Shown here piece after piece: positions 9,184 to 18,321 of a stretch of DNA of 64,000 nucleotides; within the stretch, counting starts at the first letter, position 1, and each line of letters begins with the position of its first letter. The stretch comes from Cognatundibacterium luofuense. Its GTDB lineage: Bacteria > Pseudomonadota > Gammaproteobacteria > Burkholderiales > Burkholderiaceae_D. The notes beneath the pieces are model-generated. The model saw only the letters and a program-made list of their open reading frames with translations. It had not been told where the DNA came from and did no database searches. The translations under genes and the position numbers were made by a program. Location: contig NZ_JAGSPN010000007.1 in NCBI RefSeq assembly GCF_018139685.1, forward strand, positions 62,001-126,000, in the 5' to 3' direction.

Positions 9184-9755
9184 ATGCCAGACAACCTGAA
9201 ATGCAGACTTCAGCACAGCAACTCTGCGCTTCACGGCATAGAGTCCGGGCCTTCCCTGAGATGCGATGACGATTCCTGCAGTACACGGGGCAAAATAAAC
9301 GGAAAATTACAGGGATCAGAACGCATAAAATTCAGAAAAATTTCCCGATTGAGGCAGAACTGAGCGCACTGGTCGCCGGTTGTGCTGCCAATGTGCATTA
9401 TAGTGAGCTAGAAAATTTCTGGCTGTTCAGCTACACCTTAGCGCTCTGAACGGGAAGTTAACAAAATTCTTTACGGCAGGCTGTCCGGACTGCTCAAACA
9501 CTGTCTGATGCGGACTTCAGCATAAGCATTACTCTCTCGCCAGCGGAAATCCTGGCTGTTACAAAACCATGCATGACGATATCTGCATCATGCATGGCAT
9601 TTTTTGCGACTGAATGACATAAAAAAGCGCTGCGGCTTACACAAATATTGACTTTTAGTCTTTTCATAGTCACATTGTCGGATCTTTCTTTTCAGCACCG
9701 TTTTTTCAGCGCATTCTGCCTGATCAGCGGGCAGAAACTCCGCGGTGAACACGGC
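9184..9755. other. Gene-poor interval with an orphan intrinsic terminator
   Basis: I see no credible protein gene in this stretch. The one clear signal is a plus-strand terminator: CCATGCATGA (9567-9576) and TCATGCATGG (9588-9597) form a perfect 10-bp stem followed by CATTTTTT. No gene precedes it in this direction after the nadB terminator, so it may end an unannotated small RNA or be a relic of a lost gene. The ABC operon promoter must lie in the last 150 bases. Confidence 0.55.
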
Positions 9756-10421
9756 ATGATTCAGCTAGACAATATACAGCGTCACTACAAGCAGGGCAGC
9801 GGCACCATACAGGCCTTACGCGGACTCAGTCTGCGCATTGCGCCCGGTGAGTTTGTTGCTATTATGGGTTCCTCCGGTTCCGGCAAGTCCACCTTGCTGA
9901 ATATTCTCGGCGCCCTCGATAAACCCAGCGCTGGCAGCTATCGTCTGAATGGCATTGAAGTTGGCGAGATGGACGACGACGCGGCTTCCGCATTACGCAG
10001 CCGTCAGATCGGCTTTGTATTTCAGTCTTTTCACCTGCTGCCGCGCTTAACCGTGCTGGAAAACGTTTTGCTGCCGCAGCGCTATTTACCAGAGCAAGAC
10101 CCGGAAGCACCGCAACGCGCCCGCGCGCTGCTGGAGCGTATGGGTCTCGGACATCGCATTGATCACCGCCCCGGTGAACTCTCCGGCGGACAATTACAGC
10201 GTGCCGCGATTGCACGCGCCTTACTGAACCAGCCTTCCCTGCTGCTGGCGGACGAACCGACCGGTAATCTGGACAGCAAAAGCGCAACCGACGTTCTGCA
10301 TCTGTTTTCTGAATTGCACAGTCAGGGGCAAACGATAGTTCTGGTCACTCATGATCCGAACGTGGCAGCAAAAGCACAACGCACGATTCTCTTAAACGAC
10401 GGTAATCTGGTTTCTGCATGA
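9756..10421 (+). CDS. ABC exporter ATP-binding protein (MacB/LolD-type)
   Basis: Cytoplasmic ATPase of a type VII-like (MacB/LolD/FtsE family) ABC system. From the ATG at 9756 (MIQLDNIQRHYKQGSG) it has 221 residues, with Walker A GSSGSGKST (38-46), Q-loop FVFQSFHLL, signature LSGGQLQRAAIARAL near 142, Walker B LLLADEPTGNLDSKSA near 165, and the switch histidine in VTHD. An upstream frame extension to 9648 has no family similarity. It overlaps the next gene by ATGA, starting a tightly coupled four-gene operon with two adaptors and an FtsX-type permease. The substrate is unknown. Confidence 0.9.
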   Translation: MIQLDNIQRHYKQGSGTIQALRGLSLRIAPGEFVAIMGSSGSGKSTLLNILGALDKPSAGSYRLNGIEVGEMDDDAASALRSRQIGFVFQSFHLLPRLTVLENVLLPQRYLPEQDPEAPQRARALLERMGLGHRIDHRPGELSGGQLQRAAIARALLNQPSLLLADEPTGNLDSKSATDVLHLFSELHSQGQTIVLVTHDPNVAAKAQRTILLNDGNLVSA

Positions 10422-12379
10422 AATCTTCCATGTTCACTTTAACGCGGCTGGCCGGCGCCACCGCGATCGCCCTGCTGTCCATGCAGGTTCAGGCTGCCGC
10501 TACTGAAAAGACAGCGCCAGCCAAAACAAACAACGCAGCGCAACGGCTGGTGATTCTGAATGGCAGCGTGGAGTCGCTGAACAGTCAGTCTCTGTTTATT
10601 CCGGCATCGGATAACAACCCGGTTCCTTTGAAATACTTTGTACCTGAGGGTAGCAAGGTCAAAAAAGGCGATGTGGTTTTATCGATCGGCACACCGGGTA
10701 ACAATACGCAGGAAATGCAAACCCGTCAGGAACAGCAACAGGTAAAAATGGCGCTGGAGCTGGCGAAACTCGAAGTTGTCGCCATCGATGCTGAGCGCGC
10801 ATTCCATACGGCGCAAATTGCGCTTGCAAAGGCGCGTCTGGATGCCAGTTTGCCGCAAGGTCAGATCAGTGCGCTGGATTACGATAAATATCAGACTGAA
10901 AAAGAGAAAGCGGTCAAGGAATTAGAAATCCGCAAGGCTGCAGTTGAAATCGCCCGCAAAAACATCAGTAAAACGAAAGCAGACGGCGAGCTGGAAGCGC
11001 GTAAAAATCAACTGCAAATGGCTTATCTGCTCAAAGAAAACGCCAATACTTCCGTGCATGCCGAAGTCGATGGCGTGGTGATTCATGCGTTTAATCCGTG
11101 GCGTGGTGAACGCTATGATGAAGGTGTGCCGGGTTTTTCCGGCCACCGTGCCGGTCAGGTCATGACCGACGGGCAATTCGAGCTGATCGCATGGGCGCTG
11201 GAAGCAGACCGCATTTCGCTGAAAGAAGGAATGCAGGTATTTCTGACGCCGGATGCCTATCCTGGCAAAAGCTTCGCCAGTACGATCAAGCGCATCAGCC
11301 CTGCGCCGGAAAGCGGCCCCGCCGGTGAGAAAGGCCGCTTTTTCAAAATCACCATTCCTTTACCAGCGCAGGCGGAGCTAGCATACGCTCCCGGCATGAG
11401 CATCCGCGTCAGTACTGCTTCAGCCCCGGCCAGACACGCAGCGCAATCTCTGCCGGTAAGCCTGACGATTGACGGGGAGGTTTTATCGCGCAACAACAAA
11501 GCGATCTCACCGCCATCGATTCGCTATATCTGGAACTACACCATAGGCCAGATCGTACCGGAAGGCACTTATCTGAAAGCCGGTGAGCAAATCATGCAAT
11601 TGCAATCGACAGAAGTACAGGAAAGACTGGTCACGTCGCGCAATATGCTGAATGAGAAAAACAAAGCCTTAGAAAAACTGTTACTCGAACAAAAAGAAGC
11701 GGAAAGGCTGGGTGAAATTCAGGTGGCAGAAGCGCGCGCAGCGGCCGAAAAAGCTGCCCGTAAAGCCACCATGCCCAAAGAACTGATACGCCGCATCGAT
11801 TACGACAAACTGGTTATCGATAAAGAAGCGAGTCAGGCTCAGTTCGAATTACAGCAAAAACTGGTTGCAGCACAGTCGGCACAGCGTCATGCTGAAAAAC
11901 GGTTCCTGCAGACAGAAATGCAGATGGAGCAAAAAAATCAGGACAGTTTGCTGGCCGGCATTAAAGCGCTGACGATCACCGCACCCACGGCAGGCATCGT
12001 GCAGTACCGCACATCCTATGATGATGAAAAATTTAAAAAAGGCAGCAAGATCTGGGTCGGGCAGACGATAGCCGGGCTGGCAGATCCTGACAGCATGTAC
12101 ATCAAAGCCAAAGTTCCGGAAGCACAATACGGCTTGCTGCGCATGGGCCAAACCGTCACCGTCAAACTACCCGGCGGCAATCAAACCGTACAGGCAAAAA
12201 TTCTGCGCCCGGGTCTGGCGTTTCAGTCACGTTCACATACCGACAGCAGTGTCGTACGTGATCTGGAACTGGAATTTACCCAGCGCCCCGCCAATCTGAA
12301 ACCGGGTTCAGCAGTACAAGTCATTATTCCGCTGGCAAAAGCGGCTACCCCTGCTCAGGCCACTGCAAACGTCAAATGA
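10418..12379 (+). CDS. Double-length periplasmic membrane-fusion (HlyD-type) protein
   Basis: Exported adaptor likely linking the inner-membrane permease to an outer-membrane channel. It begins with a signal-peptide-like stretch (LAGATAIALLSMQVQA). At 653 residues it is far longer than the usual 350-400. It appears to hold two adaptor modules in series: lipoyl/barrel half with VPEGSKVKKGDVVLSIGTP (about 74), a coiled coil (about 95-210) and barrel, then a second set with VPEGTYLKAGEQIMQLQ (about 380), a long coiled coil (about 395-510), TITAPTAGIVQYRT and a C-terminal barrel. It overlaps both neighbours by ATGA. The two-module reading comes from my eye alignment. Confidence 0.8.
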   Translation: MKSSMFTLTRLAGATAIALLSMQVQAAATEKTAPAKTNNAAQRLVILNGSVESLNSQSLFIPASDNNPVPLKYFVPEGSKVKKGDVVLSIGTPGNNTQEMQTRQEQQQVKMALELAKLEVVAIDAERAFHTAQIALAKARLDASLPQGQISALDYDKYQTEKEKAVKELEIRKAAVEIARKNISKTKADGELEARKNQLQMAYLLKENANTSVHAEVDGVVIHAFNPWRGERYDEGVPGFSGHRAGQVMTDGQFELIAWALEADRISLKEGMQVFLTPDAYPGKSFASTIKRISPAPESGPAGEKGRFFKITIPLPAQAELAYAPGMSIRVSTASAPARHAAQSLPVSLTIDGEVLSRNNKAISPPSIRYIWNYTIGQIVPEGTYLKAGEQIMQLQSTEVQERLVTSRNMLNEKNKALEKLLLEQKEAERLGEIQVAEARAAAEKAARKATMPKELIRRIDYDKLVIDKEASQAQFELQQKLVAAQSAQRHAEKRFLQTEMQMEQKNQDSLLAGIKALTITAPTAGIVQYRTSYDDEKFKKGSKIWVGQTIAGLADPDSMYIKAKVPEAQYGLLRMGQTVTVKLPGGNQTVQAKILRPGLAFQSRSHTDSSVVRDLELEFTQRPANLKPGSAVQVIIPLAKAATPAQATANVK

Positions 12380-13599
12380 AGATTCCATTACCTTTATCCG
12401 CCATTACGCTCGGCAGCCTGCTGTTACTCAGCGCATGCAGCCAGCCAGCTGAGCAAAACGCCACAACAGAAATAGTGGCTGAATCTGCCTGGCAAGAATC
12501 CATGCAGATTGAAGGCCAGGTGATCGCGCCTGAAAAAACACCAGTGAATGTACCCGGCTCCGGCTGGGCGCCGCGCATTCTTGAATTTATTGTGCAGGAT
12601 GGCAGCGCTGTCAAAAAAGGTGAACTGATTGCACGTTACCGCGCTCCCCGCTCAGAAACAGAACTGGCAAAAGCGGAACTCGAACTGGAACGTAAAGAAC
12701 TGGCCAGAGAAGAACTGGAACGTAACGATACTAAGCGCCGTACCGAAATTCACGCTGATCAGAGCAAAGTCAATGCAGATTTGCAGTTAAGTGATCGCTA
12801 CTCCGGTGCGGACCAGCAATTATTTTCGCGCAATAAAGTACTGGATACGATTCAGGATCAGGCATTTCTGAAACAGAAGCAAGGCTATCTGAACTGGCAA
12901 TTGTCGCAAACCAGCGTACGCACGCAGTCAGATCAGGCTTTGCTGAGGTCGCAGGTAGAGTCTGTAGCGCAAAAACGGGATACGGAGGCGAATGCTTTAA
13001 AGCAATTGGAAGTCCGCGCACCGCACGACGGTTTTCTGAATCTGGAAAAGAACTGGACAGGTAACACGCCGATGGCTGGCGCGACTGCACGCCCGGGCGA
13101 TGTGGTCGGCAACCTGCCCGATCTGACCCATCTGGTGGCCAGTTTTCAGATTCCTGAACAACGCACCTTCGCGCTGCAAGCTGGCCAGACAATTGAAGCC
13201 AGACTGATGGGTAATGGTCAGCATGTACCTTTGAAAATCACCCGCATCGGTAAAACGGCTAGTCCGATCGGCGAAAAATCGCCGGTAAAATTTATCGAAG
13301 TGGAAGCTGCTTTCAGCCAGCAGCAAATCGAACAAATGCACCTGACGCCGGGCCAATCCTTAACCGGCAAACTGATTTTTGCTGATAAACCGAAAGTCTT
13401 GTCAGTGCCGAATATTGCATTGAACGAAGAAAACGGTCAGTTTTTCGTATTCCGTCTGGAACAGGGTAAGCCCGTTAAAACACCGGTAAAACTGGGTTTG
13501 CGCGGCCCTACCCGTTCTGAAGTCAGCGAAGGATTACGCGCTGGCATGCAAATCAGCCTGATTCCACCCAACGAACAAAAAGAAAAAAGCGCATCATGA
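12376..13599 (+). CDS. Membrane-fusion lipoprotein (HlyD/RND adaptor type)
   Basis: Second adaptor of the exporter operon, 407 residues. The N-terminus ends in a lipobox (LLLLSACS), so it is probably anchored by lipid at Cys-21. The lipoyl half-motif VQDGSAVKKGELIARY (about 75), a coiled coil rich in Glu/Lys (about 95-195), a second lipoyl half LEVRAPHDGFLNLEKN and a beta-barrel with QIPEQRTFALQAGQTIEARL follow in the usual order. It overlaps the upstream and downstream genes by 4 bases. Having two adaptor genes, one of them doubled, in one MacB-like operon is unusual. Confidence 0.85.
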   Translation: MKIPLPLSAITLGSLLLLSACSQPAEQNATTEIVAESAWQESMQIEGQVIAPEKTPVNVPGSGWAPRILEFIVQDGSAVKKGELIARYRAPRSETELAKAELELERKELAREELERNDTKRRTEIHADQSKVNADLQLSDRYSGADQQLFSRNKVLDTIQDQAFLKQKQGYLNWQLSQTSVRTQSDQALLRSQVESVAQKRDTEANALKQLEVRAPHDGFLNLEKNWTGNTPMAGATARPGDVVGNLPDLTHLVASFQIPEQRTFALQAGQTIEARLMGNGQHVPLKITRIGKTASPIGEKSPVKFIEVEAAFSQQQIEQMHLTPGQSLTGKLIFADKPKVLSVPNIALNEENGQFFVFRLEQGKPVKTPVKLGLRGPTRSEVSEGLRAGMQISLIPPNEQKEKSAS

Positions 13600-14834
13600 A
13601 AATTCCGTTTGCACTGATTACAGAAGCGGTGGATGAACTCAGCCGCCGCAAACTGCGTACTGGCCTGACCCTGCTTGGCATGCTGTTCGGCGTTGCATCG
13701 ATTGTGGCGATGCTGGCGGTTGGCGAGGGCAGCAGGCGCGAAGCTTTGCGCCTCGTGTCGGAACTCGGTTTGCAGAATCTGATTATCGAATCAAAAAAAC
13801 TCAGCAATGAGCAGTTAAAAGAAATCCGTGCACGCAGTCTCGGACTCAGCAGTGATGATGCCAGTGCGGCATTACTGGCCGTGCCCGGCGCAGAATCGGT
13901 GGCCTTGCGTACTGAAATTAAAACAGACCAGATTGTGTACGGTCAGAAAGTCGAAACCGGCCATACCTTTGCGGTGACAGAAGCTTATGCGAAACAGTCT
14001 GGTTTGCAAACCGGTGCAGGCCGCTGGTTTGAATCCGGCGATTTTGCAACACAAGCGGCGGTTGCGGTGATCGGTCCGCGCATTGCCACACAGTTATTCG
14101 GCAGCGCTGATCCGGTGGGCGAACTGATTCGCGTCAACAATGTCTGGCTGCAGGTGGTGGGTGTGCTGGCTGATCGCGCAAAGGGGAAATCAGAATTTGA
14201 AGGCATTAAGCTGGGGCTGGATGATGAACGGATTTTTGTACCGTGGGACAGTGCCAAAATGCGTTTTCCCGTGCGTGAACTGGAAGATGAAGTCAGTTCG
14301 CTGAGCCTGCGTTTGCGCGAAGGCACGTCGCCGGAAGCGGCGGCCCGCGTACTGCAACGCCTGATCGAAGCGCGCCATAACGGTGCCGACGACACCACGC
14401 TGATCGTACCTATGGGTTTATACCGCCAGAATCAGCAAACCCAGAAAATTTTTACAATCGTAATGAGTTCGATTGCCGCCGTATCGCTGCTGGTGGGCGG
14501 CATCGGCATTATGAATATCATGCTGGCCAATGTGCTGGAACGTAAAAAAGAAATCGGCTTAAAACGCGCGCTGGGCGCCACGCAACGCGATATCGTCAGC
14601 CAGTTTCTGGCCGAGGCGCTGGTGATTTCAGGAATGGGGGCCTTACTGGGATTGCTTGCCGGGATTGCTGCTGCCTACAGTATCGCCGCGCTGGCAGGAT
14701 GGTCTGTAGCATGGTCACCGCTGACGCTGATGATTGCGGTGTCCGCCTGTGTTGCAACCGGTCTGGGCTTCGGCGTATTCCCGGCTAAACAAGCGGCAAA
14801 ACTAGATCCGATTGCGGCTTTGCGCAGCGAGTAA
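13596..14834 (+). CDS. MacB/FtsX-family ABC transporter permease
   Basis: Inner-membrane permease partner of the ATPase at 9756. The 412 residues show one N-terminal membrane helix (about 18-42, RTGLTLLGMLFGVASIVAMLAVGEG), a large periplasmic MacB-PCD-like domain (about 45-280), and three C-terminal helices with the FtsX signature GGIGIMNIMLANVLERKKEIGLKRALGA split across about 305-335. The last residues AKLDPIAALRSE are typical of MacB/LolC/E relatives. No TolC-like gene is nearby, so the outer-membrane partner must be encoded elsewhere. Confidence 0.92.
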   Translation: MKIPFALITEAVDELSRRKLRTGLTLLGMLFGVASIVAMLAVGEGSRREALRLVSELGLQNLIIESKKLSNEQLKEIRARSLGLSSDDASAALLAVPGAESVALRTEIKTDQIVYGQKVETGHTFAVTEAYAKQSGLQTGAGRWFESGDFATQAAVAVIGPRIATQLFGSADPVGELIRVNNVWLQVVGVLADRAKGKSEFEGIKLGLDDERIFVPWDSAKMRFPVRELEDEVSSLSLRLREGTSPEAAARVLQRLIEARHNGADDTTLIVPMGLYRQNQQTQKIFTIVMSSIAAVSLLVGGIGIMNIMLANVLERKKEIGLKRALGATQRDIVSQFLAEALVISGMGALLGLLAGIAAAYSIAALAGWSVAWSPLTLMIAVSACVATGLGFGVFPAKQAAKLDPIAALRSE

Positions 14835-14859
14835 ATTAAAACTAAATCTTTAGCCTATA

Positions 14860-14892
14860 TGGAAACTTATTTATTCCAGATATAAGTTTCCA
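14860..14892. terminator. Hairpin between convergent exporter operon and Rel-like gene
   Basis: TGGAAACTTAT (14860-14870) and ATAAGTTTCCA (14882-14892) form an 11-bp stem with an 11-base loop. There is only a weak T-rich tail on either strand, so it may be a modest bidirectional terminator. Confidence 0.5.
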
Positions 14893-14914
14893 AATTTACA
14901 AACAATATGAATAT

Positions 14915-16000
14915 TCAAACAAATCTCATCAGGAAATCTCGAAATACCCTGGTTGACCCGAGATAATTTGGATATGCTTTTTTAAGATTTTTTACATCTT
15001 TTGCTGCAACTAATACAGCCGCGACGACATCTGTTGATGATTCACTCTCTGCCAATTTCTTGAGCGCCTCATCCTTATTTACGCGGCGGTACGGAGTGAC
15101 GATACCTTTAAATTTAGCGCTATCAACCCTATACAGCCTTACCAAGTACAAATCGTCAGGCAAACTTTTTCTTTTATTTGTCTTCGCATCATTTGTTGTG
15201 AGCTGCATAGCAACATTATATTTTGCCAGTCGTTGTCGAACTTGAAGCCTTTCCTCCAAAGCTTGCAGCTCTTCAATTTTATTTGATAACTCTATCAGAT
15301 CAAGACTTATCGCACCTTCCGATTGGGCAACCAAAATACCAGCTACCTTAAAAAACTGTCTCCACTCATCATGCCCATCCATTGAAGTTTTCAGATTGAA
15401 ACCTTCCAAAGTATCAATAATTTCAAGTGAAGTTGCCCAAGCATGTTGCAGCTCTGTTCGTAGCTGAACCTCTATTTTTGTATTCTTCCACTCACTTTCC
15501 TCTTCAACACCTGAGAAACAGGAATAGACCAAATGGACGCCACCGTATCCACTATCTTTTGGTGACAAATAATCATAGGTTCTGATGATTCGATGAATTG
15601 AACGACTTTTCTCAAGATACCCAAGCAATTCTTTAAGTTGTTTAATATCAGCAACAATTGATCTACATCCGCCAATATCGTGCATTCTTGTTATATCTAT
15701 TGTATTTTCCACTACTCCATCTAGCGTCGGCCGTTCCAATTTATTGATAATTGTCGAGAGCATTTTGAGCCTTCTTGCGACGGTAGCTCTTTGCGAAACA
15801 CGCTTCGTTGCCTTATCAATGTGATTTTTTATCAGCATTAGCGGATATAAATGAAGCTCTCGAAAATTTTGAATCTTTTCAATCGCATCTTTTCGCTCCT
15901 CACCCTCACATCCATGCCTGATTGACTGCCCAGCTTTTTTTATCTCTTTCTTTGAAAATTTTAATGTTATCTTTTGATTCTCATAGACGCGATTAACCAT
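14915..16000 (-). CDS. Orphan RelA/SpoT synthetase-domain protein
   Basis: Stand-alone protein with a RelA/SpoT nucleotidyltransferase fold, so a candidate (p)ppGpp or (p)ppApp synthetase, or a tRNA-pyrophosphorylating ToxSAS-like toxin. In 361 residues I see the pyrophosphate-donor site region TVARRLKMLSTIINKLE (about 70), HDIGGCRSIVADIKQL (about 110), DYLSPKDSGYGGVHLVYS (about 145) and EVQLRTELQHAWATSLEI (about 175). No hydrolase, TGS or ACT domain is present. The gene is visibly more AT-rich than its neighbours and stands alone between two convergent operons, suggesting transfer. No obvious antitoxin gene adjoins it. Function beyond the fold is inference. Confidence 0.8.
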   Translation of the reverse strand: MVNRVYENQKITLKFSKKEIKKAGQSIRHGCEGEERKDAIEKIQNFRELHLYPLMLIKNHIDKATKRVSQRATVARRLKMLSTIINKLERPTLDGVVENTIDITRMHDIGGCRSIVADIKQLKELLGYLEKSRSIHRIIRTYDYLSPKDSGYGGVHLVYSCFSGVEEESEWKNTKIEVQLRTELQHAWATSLEIIDTLEGFNLKTSMDGHDEWRQFFKVAGILVAQSEGAISLDLIELSNKIEELQALEERLQVRQRLAKYNVAMQLTTNDAKTNKRKSLPDDLYLVRLYRVDSAKFKGIVTPYRRVNKDEALKKLAESESSTDVVAAVLVAAKDVKNLKKAYPNYLGSTRVFRDFLMRFV

Positions 16001-16031
16001 TCCCTGGGCTTTCTATTTGAAATAAATACAT

Positions 16032-16877
16032 TCACATCTGCTGAAACAAATGCGTGTGGTTGCGGCTGACTTCCAGTTTCTCAGAACTGCCTTTGATACT
16101 GACTAACTGGCGGCCACGAAAATCGCGGGTAACTTCTGAAATCGCAGAAACGCGTACCAGTGACGAACGGTGAATACGCCAGAATTCATCCGGGTCCAGT
16201 TCATCTTCCAGCTCTTTCAGCGATTTACGAATCAGATACTGCGCCTGTTCAGTTTGTACCAGCGTGTACTTTTCATCCGACTTAAAAAACAGAATTTCTT
16301 TGGTGCTGATCATGCGCAGACTGGTGCCGACACTGGCCTGCACCCAGCGCAGATAATCACGCTTCTGACCTTGTTGCATTTGTTGCTGTATCAGTTGGGT
16401 CAGCATGCTTTGCACATCGGTGGCAACAGGCAATGCATCCGCTTCCTGCGGCGCTGCTTTTGCTGGCGCTGCCGCTGCCGCTGCGGCACGGCGTTTTTCT
16501 GCGATGCGCTCTTTCAGACGCTCACAGGTTTGAGCCAGGCGCTCCGCATCCACCGGTTTGAGCAGGTAATCCATCGCGCCACGCTCAAACGCAGCAATCG
16601 CGTATTCGTTGTAGGCAGTGACAAACACCACCTGCGCCATCGCTGCCAGCTGGGCGGCTGCCTCAATGCCGTTTTTACCCGGCATACGGATATCAAGAAA
16701 TACAACATCAGGATGCAGTGCCTGTGCCTGCTCTATGGCGGCGATACCGTTACCGGCTTCACCGGCGATTTCCAGCTCCGGCCAGACCTGCGCCAGCCTG
16801 CTGCGTAACCAGTCGCGCATCGGCGCTTCATCATCTACCAGTAAAGCGCGCACTGCTCCTTGATTCGCCATATTCAT
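16032..16877 (-). CDS. LytTR-family response regulator
   Basis: Cytoplasmic transcription regulator of a LytS/AlgZ-type two-component system. The 281 residues comprise a receiver domain (about 8-125; acidic pair LLVDDEAP, phospho-site DVVFLDIRMPG, switch lysine in DYLLKPVDAER), an Ala-rich linker (about 135-165), and a C-terminal LytTR DNA-binding domain (about 180-281; FFKSDEKYTLVQT, FWRIHRSSLVRVSAI). ATG codons at 16877 and 16871 are both possible starts. It is downstream of its kinase with a 29-base gap. Confidence 0.93.
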   Translation of the reverse strand: MNMANQGAVRALLVDDEAPMRDWLRSRLAQVWPELEIAGEAGNGIAAIEQAQALHPDVVFLDIRMPGKNGIEAAAQLAAMAQVVFVTAYNEYAIAAFERGAMDYLLKPVDAERLAQTCERLKERIAEKRRAAAAAAAPAKAAPQEADALPVATDVQSMLTQLIQQQMQQGQKRDYLRWVQASVGTSLRMISTKEILFFKSDEKYTLVQTEQAQYLIRKSLKELEDELDPDEFWRIHRSSLVRVSAISEVTRDFRGRQLVSIKGSSEKLEVSRNHTHLFQQM

Positions 16878-16906
16878 GTCACACTTTCTTAATTTAATTA
16901 ATTTTC

Positions 16907-17827
16907 TTAACTTGTCTGACTTGCTTGACTTGTCTGACTGGCAGATGCTGGTGATGGTACACGCAGAATAAATGTCGCGCCGCCATCCGCCGGAATTTCA
17001 GTCAGCAAACTGGCCTGACCTTTATACAAAGCACGCAAACGCTCACGAATATTCGACAAACCCACCCCATCATCAGCATGCATATCCAGACCGACGCCGT
17101 TATCCGTGACTTCGACTTCGGTAAATCCATCCTGCTGTCTGGCGCTGATCCGGATTTCGCCGCCTTCAGTGCTGGGTTCCAGACCGTGTTTAATGGCGTT
17201 CTCCACCAGCGTCTGCACCATCATCGAAGGAAAAGCTTCCAGCGCCAGCGCTTCCGGCACATCAATGCTGAACTGCAATCGCTGCTGCATACGCGCCTGC
17301 ATGATATTCAGGTAAGCGCGTGATAATTCGATTTGCTGACCCAGCGTCCCCATTCCCTGCTGGCGCATTTGCGGCATGGCGGAACGCAGATAGCGAATCA
17401 GATCCGCATGCACTTTAGCAGCCTGTTGTGGTTGCGTTTCAATCAGCTGACCAATCAGTGCCAGCGTGTTGAACAGAAAATGTGGCTCGATTTGTGCCTG
17501 CAGCGCTGCCATCTCTGCTTCCAGCACCCGCCTTTCCAGCGCTTCCATATCGGCCCGCGACGCTGCGGCAACGGCTGCCAGCTCCGCACGGTGCTTACCA
17601 CCGGCCAGACTCTTGATCAGGATGGAAACTACAATCAGCCAGAAAGCCAGTCCACCCAGACTCATGATGCCGCCGATGATCAGCACCAGAAACGAAACAA
17701 AAAACAGATACTTCCATGAAATAACTGCCAGCCAGTCAAAAAACTTCCACCAGCCCTCGCGCAACAAATCACGCACCTCCAGCACGATACTGCGTAATGT
17801 CGGAGGTGCAATTTCAGGCTTATTCAT
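16907..17827 (-). CDS. LytS/YehU-type sensor histidine kinase
   Basis: Inner-membrane kinase partner of the LytTR regulator. The 306 residues have two closely spaced hydrophobic segments (about 38-75) and a His_kinase domain with the phospho-acceptor in QIEPHFLFNTLALIGQL (about 110-127). The ATP-binding domain follows with the N-box VENAIKHGLEP and the G-box DNGVGL (about 210-265). It lacks a large extracellular sensor, so it probably senses through its membrane part or through a partner. It overlaps the small membrane protein gene upstream by 8 bases, suggesting that protein belongs to the signalling unit. Confidence 0.92.
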   Translation of the reverse strand: MNKPEIAPPTLRSIVLEVRDLLREGWWKFFDWLAVISWKYLFFVSFLVLIIGGIMSLGGLAFWLIVVSILIKSLAGGKHRAELAAVAAASRADMEALERRVLEAEMAALQAQIEPHFLFNTLALIGQLIETQPQQAAKVHADLIRYLRSAMPQMRQQGMGTLGQQIELSRAYLNIMQARMQQRLQFSIDVPEALALEAFPSMMVQTLVENAIKHGLEPSTEGGEIRISARQQDGFTEVEVTDNGVGLDMHADDGVGLSNIRERLRALYKGQASLLTEIPADGGATFILRVPSPASASQTSQASQTS

Positions 17828-18128
17828 GATCTTCTTTTTTCTCGCTGTCAGGTGCTGGTAATGCCATCGCAGCAGGCTCTGTCTTTGTTGCGCTGTCTTC
17901 TGCCGGATTCACAAAGCATTTTACCAACAGCGCGGTCAGAACAAAGACATTTGCCAGCGGCACCATTGCCAGAATGCCACTCAGTATCCATACCAGCAAA
18001 ATGACAGCGAATAAACGCAGCCAGCTCATCGCAACAATTTTTGTGACAAACCACATCCAGCAATAATGGATGGTTTCGCCGGTTTGAATCACAGTTTCCA
18101 GAATCGGGTTACGTTTTACGCTGTTCAT
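17820..18128 (-). CDS. Small membrane protein co-transcribed with the kinase
   Basis: I do not recognise this 102-residue protein. It has one or two hydrophobic segments (about 28-75: MSWLRLFAVILLVWILSG, then a second run ending LTALLVKCF) and a charged, Ala/Pro-rich cytoplasmic tail (about 78-102). A strong AAGGAGAGAGATC ribosome binding site precedes the ATG at 18128. It overlaps the kinase start by 8 bases, so it may be a sensory or accessory subunit of the two-component system. Confidence 0.75.
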   Translation of the reverse strand: MNSVKRNPILETVIQTGETIHYCWMWFVTKIVAMSWLRLFAVILLVWILSGILAMVPLANVFVLTALLVKCFVNPAEDSATKTEPAAMALPAPDSEKKEDHE

Positions 18129-18321
18129 GATCTCTCTCCTTGGGTGTGTGTTGAACTATGCTGCTGATGGACACAGTGTGCACCGCCCCCGCCCCTGCTT
18201 CCAGCTGCCTGCGACCAAGTGCAGCAGCAACGGGTTTAATGGCAGGATGGCGGGTTAAACGGGAGAGAAAAAAGGCAGGTGTGCTGGTTGCGATTCTGTC
18301 ATCGCGGTGTGAAATATCCGG

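Noticed and set aside
9169-9363. 64-codon frame right after nadB
   Set aside because: It starts inside the nadB terminator T run, has no ribosome binding site and no sensible composition.
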